This document shows, piece by piece, positions 60,408-64,000 of a stretch of DNA of 64,000 nucleotides. Position 1 is the stretch's first letter. The number at the start of each line of letters is the position of its first letter. Made by a program: the position numbers and the translations under genes. A model generated the notes under the pieces. It ran no database searches. It saw only the letters and a program-made list of their open reading frames with translations, and was not told the DNA's origin. The DNA comes from Clostridiales bacterium (GTDB lineage Bacteria; Bacillota; Clostridia; Oscillospirales; Oscillospiraceae): positions 1 to 64,000 of the forward strand of contig SFFV01000003.1 in the NCBI GenBank assembly GCA_004557735.1. Direction: 5' to 3'.

Positions 60408-60746
60408 TCAAGCCTCCTTTTCCGCCACAACAACGGTGATGTGGCTGGTTCTCTTCAGGATACGCGCGTAGCGGCCACGGGCGCTGGCACGGCCGCGCTT
60501 CATGGTCGGGCCGCCGGTGACCATAACCTTGGAAACGTACAGCTTGGAGGGATCCATCTCGTGGTTGTTCTCGGCGTTCGCGCAGGCGCTGCACAGGACC
60601 TTGTACAGCAGGGCGGCGCCGGAGTTCGGGGTGTTCTGCAGGATGCCCTTGGCAAGCTCGACGTCCTTGTCGCGGATCAGATCGCAGACGATCTTCACCT
60701 TGCGGGGAGAAATACGCGCGAATTTGTGTTCAGCTCTTGCTTCCAT
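60408..60746 (-). CDS. rplV: 50S ribosomal protein L22
   Basis: A 112-residue protein lining the exit tunnel. It begins with EARAEHKFARISPRKVKIVC and its hairpin loop region is GGPTMKRGRASARGRY. Three bases separate it from rpsC. Confidence 0.97.
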   Translation of the reverse strand: MEARAEHKFARISPRKVKIVCDLIRDKDVELAKGILQNTPNSGAALLYKVLCSACANAENNHEMDPSKLYVSKVMVTGGPTMKRGRASARGRYARILKRTSHITVVVAEKEA

Positions 60747-60761
60747 CAGTATCTCTCCTCC

Positions 60762-61037
60762 TTACTTTCCGGCAGTCTTGCTGCCGGCGTGGCCGCGGAA
60801 CGTGCGGGTAGGCACGAACTCGCCCAGCTTGTGACCGACCATATCCTCGGTGACGTACACGCTGACGTGACGGCGGCCGTCATGCACAGCGAACGTATGA
60901 CCGATAAAGGACGGGAAGATCGTAGAGCTGCGGGACCAGGTCTTGAGGACCTTTTTCTCACCGGCTTTGTTCAGTTCATCGACTCTCTTGAGCAGCTCAG
61001 GAGCTGCGAAGGGGCCTTTCTTAATGCTTCTGCTCAT
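60762..61037 (-). CDS. rpsS: 30S ribosomal protein S19
   Basis: A 91-residue head protein: MSRSIKKGPFAAPELLKRV and the HVSVYVTEDMVGHKLGEF signature. Confidence 0.97.
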   Translation of the reverse strand: MSRSIKKGPFAAPELLKRVDELNKAGEKKVLKTWSRSSTIFPSFIGHTFAVHDGRRHVSVYVTEDMVGHKLGEFVPTRTFRGHAGSKTAGK

Positions 61038-61054
61038 ATTTCCTTCTTCCCTCC

Positions 61055-61891
61055 TTACTTAGCGTTGCGGCGCTTGACGATCATCTTGTCGGTCGGGTTC
61101 TTCTTCTTGCGGGTCTTGTAACCGAGCGTCGGCTTGCCCCACGGGGTGACAGGGCCGGGACGGCCGACCGGGGACTTGCCTTCGCCGCCGCCGTGCGGGT
61201 GGTCGCACGGGTTCATGACCGAGCCGCGGACTTTCGGACGCCAGCCCATGTGACGGACACGGCCGGCTTTGCCGAGAGAGACGTTGGCGTGGTCGATGTT
61301 GCCGACCTGGCCGATGGTGGCGTAGCAGTTCATGCGGATCTTGCGCATTTCGCCGGACGGCATACGGACGGTCGCGAGAGCGCCCTCCTTCGCCATGAGC
61401 TGCGCGGCGTTGCCCGCGGAGCGGACGAGCTGCGCACCCTTGCCCGGGTACATTTCGATGTTGTGGATAACGGTACCCACGGGGATGTTCGCCAGAGGCA
61501 GAGCGTTGCCCGGCTTGATGTCGGCGCCCTCGCCGGCAACGATCACATCGCCGGCGGCGAGACCGACCGGAGCGAGGATGTAGCGGCGCTCGCTGTCGGG
61601 ATACTCGACCAGCGCGATGTAGGCGCTGCGGTTGGGGTCGTACTCCAGGCGGAGGACCTGCGCCTCGACGCCGCGCTTGTCGCGCTTGAAGTCGATGATG
61701 CGGTACTTCTGCCGGTTGCCGCCGCCGTGATGGCGAACGGTGATGCGGCCGTAGTTGTTGCGGCCGGCGTTCTTCTTCTTGACCTCGACCAGGGACTTCT
61801 CCGGGGCGGCATGCTTGTCGATCCCATCAAAGCCGGAAACGGTCATGTGCCGGCGGGCGGGGGTGACAGGACGGTAGGTTTTAATAGACAT
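61055..61891 (-). CDS. rplB: 50S ribosomal protein L2
   Basis: A 278-residue protein essential for peptidyl transferase assembly. It has the GRNNYGRITVRHHGGGNRQ loop, the MNPCDHPHGGGEG motif with the conserved His, and a basic KKKNPTDKMIVKRRN tail. Confidence 0.98.
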   Translation of the reverse strand: MSIKTYRPVTPARRHMTVSGFDGIDKHAAPEKSLVEVKKKNAGRNNYGRITVRHHGGGNRQKYRIIDFKRDKRGVEAQVLRLEYDPNRSAYIALVEYPDSERRYILAPVGLAAGDVIVAGEGADIKPGNALPLANIPVGTVIHNIEMYPGKGAQLVRSAGNAAQLMAKEGALATVRMPSGEMRKIRMNCYATIGQVGNIDHANVSLGKAGRVRHMGWRPKVRGSVMNPCDHPHGGGEGKSPVGRPGPVTPWGKPTLGYKTRKKKNPTDKMIVKRRNAK

Positions 61892-61905
61892 TCTCTTTCC
61901 CTCCC

Positions 61906-62202
61906 TTAGGCCATGCCTTCGAAGATCTCAATGTTCTTGGAATCTTCGCTCAGCTTGACAACGGCTTTCTTCCAGGTCTTCGCAAAACCGGCGGGGTAAC
62001 GGCCGGTGCGCTTCTGCTTGCCGTGGACGGTCGTGGTGGTCACCTTAACGACGGTGACGCCGAAGATCTCTTCCACAGCCTTCTTCACTTCGATCTTGGT
62101 GGCGTCCTTCGCCACTTCAAACGCGAATTTCTTGATGTCCAGGTCTTCCATGGACTGCTCGGTGATGACCGGGCGGATGATCACATCATAAACGCTCTTC
62201 AT
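61906..62202 (-). CDS. rplW: 50S ribosomal protein L23
   Basis: A 98-residue exit-site protein that docks trigger factor and SRP. The start MKSVYDVIIRPVITEQS at 62202 overlaps the rplD stop by one base (TGATG). Confidence 0.95.
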   Translation of the reverse strand: MKSVYDVIIRPVITEQSMEDLDIKKFAFEVAKDATKIEVKKAVEEIFGVTVVKVTTTTVHGKQKRTGRYPAGFAKTWKKAVVKLSEDSKNIEIFEGMA

Positions 62203-62822
62203 CAGCAGTACACCTCCTCGATCTTGGCAAGGGCGGCCTTGTCGACCACGAGAGAGCGGGCCTTCATGATATCGTAGGTGGAGAGGACGGTAGCGATCGT
62301 CGTCTCGACGCCGGGGATGTTGCGGGCGGACTTGATGACATTCTCGTTCACGGTCTCGGTGACGATCATGGCGTTCTCGGCGCCGAGCTTCTCGAGGAGA
62401 GAAACGCAGGCCTTCGTCTTGATCTCGTCGAAGTTGAGACCGTCCACCACGAAGATCTTGCTCTCGGCCGCCTTGGCGGACAGAGCGCTCTTCAGGGCGA
62501 TACGCTTTTCCTTGCGGTTCATGGTGTAGCGGTAGCTGCGCGGCTTCGGGGCAAAGGCGACGCCGCCGTGCGTCCACACGGGGCTGCCCTTGTAGCCGGC
62601 GCGGGCACGGCCGGTGCCCTTCTGGCGCCAGGGCTTGGCGGTGGTGTAGGACACCTCGCCCTTGGTCAGAGCGCTCTGCGTGCCCTGACGGCAGTTGGCC
62701 AGGTGGTTCTTGATCGCCGCATGAAGGACGACCTCGTTGGGCTCGATGCCGAAAACGGCTTCGGAGAGCTCAACCTCGCCGACCTGCTCGCCGGCCATGT
62801 TGTAAAGATTCGCTTTAGGCAT
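62202..62822 (-). CDS. rplD: 50S ribosomal protein L4
   Basis: A 206-residue protein with an extended tunnel loop (PWRQKGTGRARAGYKGSPVW region). It starts MPKANLYNMAGEQVGEV. In E. coli it is the S10-operon autoregulator. Confidence 0.97.
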   Translation of the reverse strand: MPKANLYNMAGEQVGEVELSEAVFGIEPNEVVLHAAIKNHLANCRQGTQSALTKGEVSYTTAKPWRQKGTGRARAGYKGSPVWTHGGVAFAPKPRSYRYTMNRKEKRIALKSALSAKAAESKIFVVDGLNFDEIKTKACVSLLEKLGAENAMIVTETVNENVIKSARNIPGVETTIATVLSTYDIMKARSLVVDKAALAKIEEVYC

Positions 62823-62841
62823 AAATCAGACTCTCCTCTCT

Positions 62842-63567
62842 TTAGCGGTTGCGGGCGGAAGCCTTCTGCGGGTTGGTACGCGCGGAAGCCTTCTGCGGGT
62901 TGACACTCGTGCTGACGCTGGCCTGCTTGACGATGAGCGTCTTGGCGGTGTTCTTGATGAACACGATGCCGCCCTTCGGGCCGGGGATGGCGCCGCGGAT
63001 GACGATCATATTCAGTTCGGGATCGACCTTGACGACGTCAAGGTTCTGCACCGTGACCTGCTCGGCGCCCATGTGGCCGGCGCCGATCTTGCCGGGAAGG
63101 ATGCGGCTGGGATCCGTGGAGGAGCCCATGGAGCCGGCATGACGGTGGACCGGGCCGCCGCCGTGGGTCATCGGGGTGCGCTGGGCGCCCCAGCGCTTGA
63201 TGACGCCGGCGTAGCCCTTGCCCTTGCTGATGCCGGTGACGTCGACCTTATCGCCCTCTTTGAAGGCGTCGGCCTTGACGACGTCGCCGACGTTCATCTC
63301 GTTGGCATTCTCGAGGCGGAACTCGTGCAGCACGCGCAGCGCGCCGACGCCGGCCTTGTCGAGATGACCCTTTTCGGGTTTGTTGAGCTTGCGCTCGGGG
63401 ACTTCCTCGAAGCCGAGCTGGACGGAAGCGTAGCCTTCCTTCTCCACGGACTTCTTCTGGACCACTTTGCACGGGCCGGCTTCGATAACGGTCACGGGGA
63501 CGACCTTGCCGGTCTCGTCGAAGATCTGCGTCATGCCGACCTTCTTGCCGATGATGGCCTTTTTCAT
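62842..63567 (-). CDS. rplC: 50S ribosomal protein L3 with a repeated C-terminal tail
   Basis: A 241-residue L3. The MTHGGGPVHRHAGSMG loop reaches the peptidyl transferase centre. L3 is normally about 205-215 residues; here the last 20 or so residues are two copies of a nine-residue unit (NPQKASART, NPQKASARN). The matching DNA repeat is 62855-62875 and 62882-62902. Confidence 0.96.
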   Translation of the reverse strand: MKKAIIGKKVGMTQIFDETGKVVPVTVIEAGPCKVVQKKSVEKEGYASVQLGFEEVPERKLNKPEKGHLDKAGVGALRVLHEFRLENANEMNVGDVVKADAFKEGDKVDVTGISKGKGYAGVIKRWGAQRTPMTHGGGPVHRHAGSMGSSTDPSRILPGKIGAGHMGAEQVTVQNLDVVKVDPELNMIVIRGAIPGPKGGIVFIKNTAKTLIVKQASVSTSVNPQKASARTNPQKASARNR

Positions 63568-63714
63568 TGGATTGCTCCTTTCAGGTTATTGGTCAGGTCG
63601 CATGGATCATACTGTCCGGAGGCTCCTGACTTGACCCTGCCTTCGTAAGGCGCGGGGTTCAATACAGATTTTGAACGCGGGGGTAATGCCGGGGAATAAA
63701 ATATAAGGTATATC
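63568..63714 (-). other. 147-base spacer between rpsJ and rplC
   Basis: This gap is long for the operon. It contains no gene and no clear terminator; a sequence near 63690-63712 is AT-rich. Bases near 63595-63640 could pair weakly. It may be a leader-like region for rplC. Confidence 0.4.
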
Positions 63715-64000
63715 TCAGAGCTTGATCTCGATCTCGACGCCGGCGGGAAGCTCCAGAGACATGAGCGCTTCCACGGTCTTCTGGGTGGGAGCGATGATGT
63801 CGATCAGGCGCTTGTGGGTGCGGCGCTCGAACTGCTCACGGCTGTCCTTATACTTGTGAACGGCGCGAAGGATCGTGATGATCTCTTTCTGCGTCGGCAG
63901 GGGGATGGGGCCGGAGACCTTCGCGTCGGTACGCTTGGCGGTCTCGACGATGGTCTCGGCGGCCTTGTCGATCAGCTGATGATCGTAGGCCTTGAGGCGG
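63715..64000 (-). CDS. rpsJ: 30S ribosomal protein S10 (partial, runs off the window)
   Basis: The C-terminal 94 residues of S10 (NusE) are present: RLKAYDHQLIDKAAETIVE, VSGPIPLPTQKEIITILRA and the final MSLELPAGVEIEIKL. About eight N-terminal residues lie beyond the right edge. S10 is also a transcription antitermination factor and heads this ribosomal operon. Confidence 0.96.
   Translation of the reverse strand, partial: RLKAYDHQLIDKAAETIVETAKRTDAKVSGPIPLPTQKEIITILRAVHKYKDSREQFERRTHKRLIDIIAPTQKTVEALMSLELPAGVEIEIKL

Noticed and set aside
1..64000. tRNA, rRNA and CRISPR signals
   Set aside because: No cloverleaf with a TTC-arm consensus, no rRNA-like stretch and no regularly spaced short repeats were seen by eye; a tRNAscan or CRISPR finder run would settle this.

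Overview
The window looks like a chromosomal segment of a high-GC, spore-forming Clostridia member, most likely an Oscillospiraceae-type gut anaerobe. It carries spoIIR and a SpoIIQ-like M23 gene, a V-type (probably Na+) ATPase in the clostridial gene order, a Firmicutes-style S10-spc-alpha ribosomal gene block with zinc-binding forms of S14, S4 and L36, and strong GGAGG ribosome binding sites. No tRNA, rRNA or CRISPR array was seen.

Layout. 1-3530: two copies of a 99-bp direct repeat, the SpoIIQ-like gene, a leucine-rich-repeat membrane protein and spoIIR. 3531-12210 (minus): a nine-gene V-ATPase operon (coiled-coil subunit, I, K, E, C, F, A, B, D). 12493-16074: an E2-like acyltransferase homologue, a lipoprotein and a secreted protein with six LysM domains. 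16111-18565: a structured leader, a YczE-like membrane protein and a zinc alcohol dehydrogenase whose codon use differs from their neighbours. 18623-21745 (minus): lamin-tail protein, VTC-type polyphosphate polymerase, DUF4956 protein and a TSCPD protein. 21825-25203: an RlmI-like methyltransferase and a two-component system.

25296-32953 is the most interesting stretch. A PAPS-type sulfotransferase overlaps cysD, a cysN-cysC fusion and a TauE/SafE transporter. An aldolase with a degenerate duplicated half-domain, a kinase and a D-2-hydroxyacid dehydrogenase follow on the same strand. The first four genes make, use and probably move activated sulfate or its products, so the locus looks like a dedicated sulfonation cluster. 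The last three could act on the carbon substrate. A convergent minus-strand operon (33031-37218) carries an MTA/SAH deaminase-like amidohydrolase, a purine nucleoside phosphorylase, YbaK, AlaX and a PPC-domain protein.

37338-40241: mutY, a LOG-family protein, mscL with a zinc-ribbon tail and a gluzincin-like peptidase. 40320-43104 is a lower-GC scar. It holds a small lipoprotein, an IstB remnant, a degenerate IS3-family element with recognisable 25-bp ends and two inactivating lesions in orfB, and the truncated remains of an HpcH/HpaI aldolase. 43391-48167: a molybdenum hydroxylase divergent from a MarR regulator with a clear operator, then a GH3 lipoprotein. 48291-64000 (minus): rplQ back to rpsJ in canonical S10-spc-alpha order, including secY, adk, map and infA. 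Unusual points there are an Arg/Gly/Tyr-rich tail on S3, a repeated tail on L3, and a promoter plus large hairpin between rpsN and rpsH.
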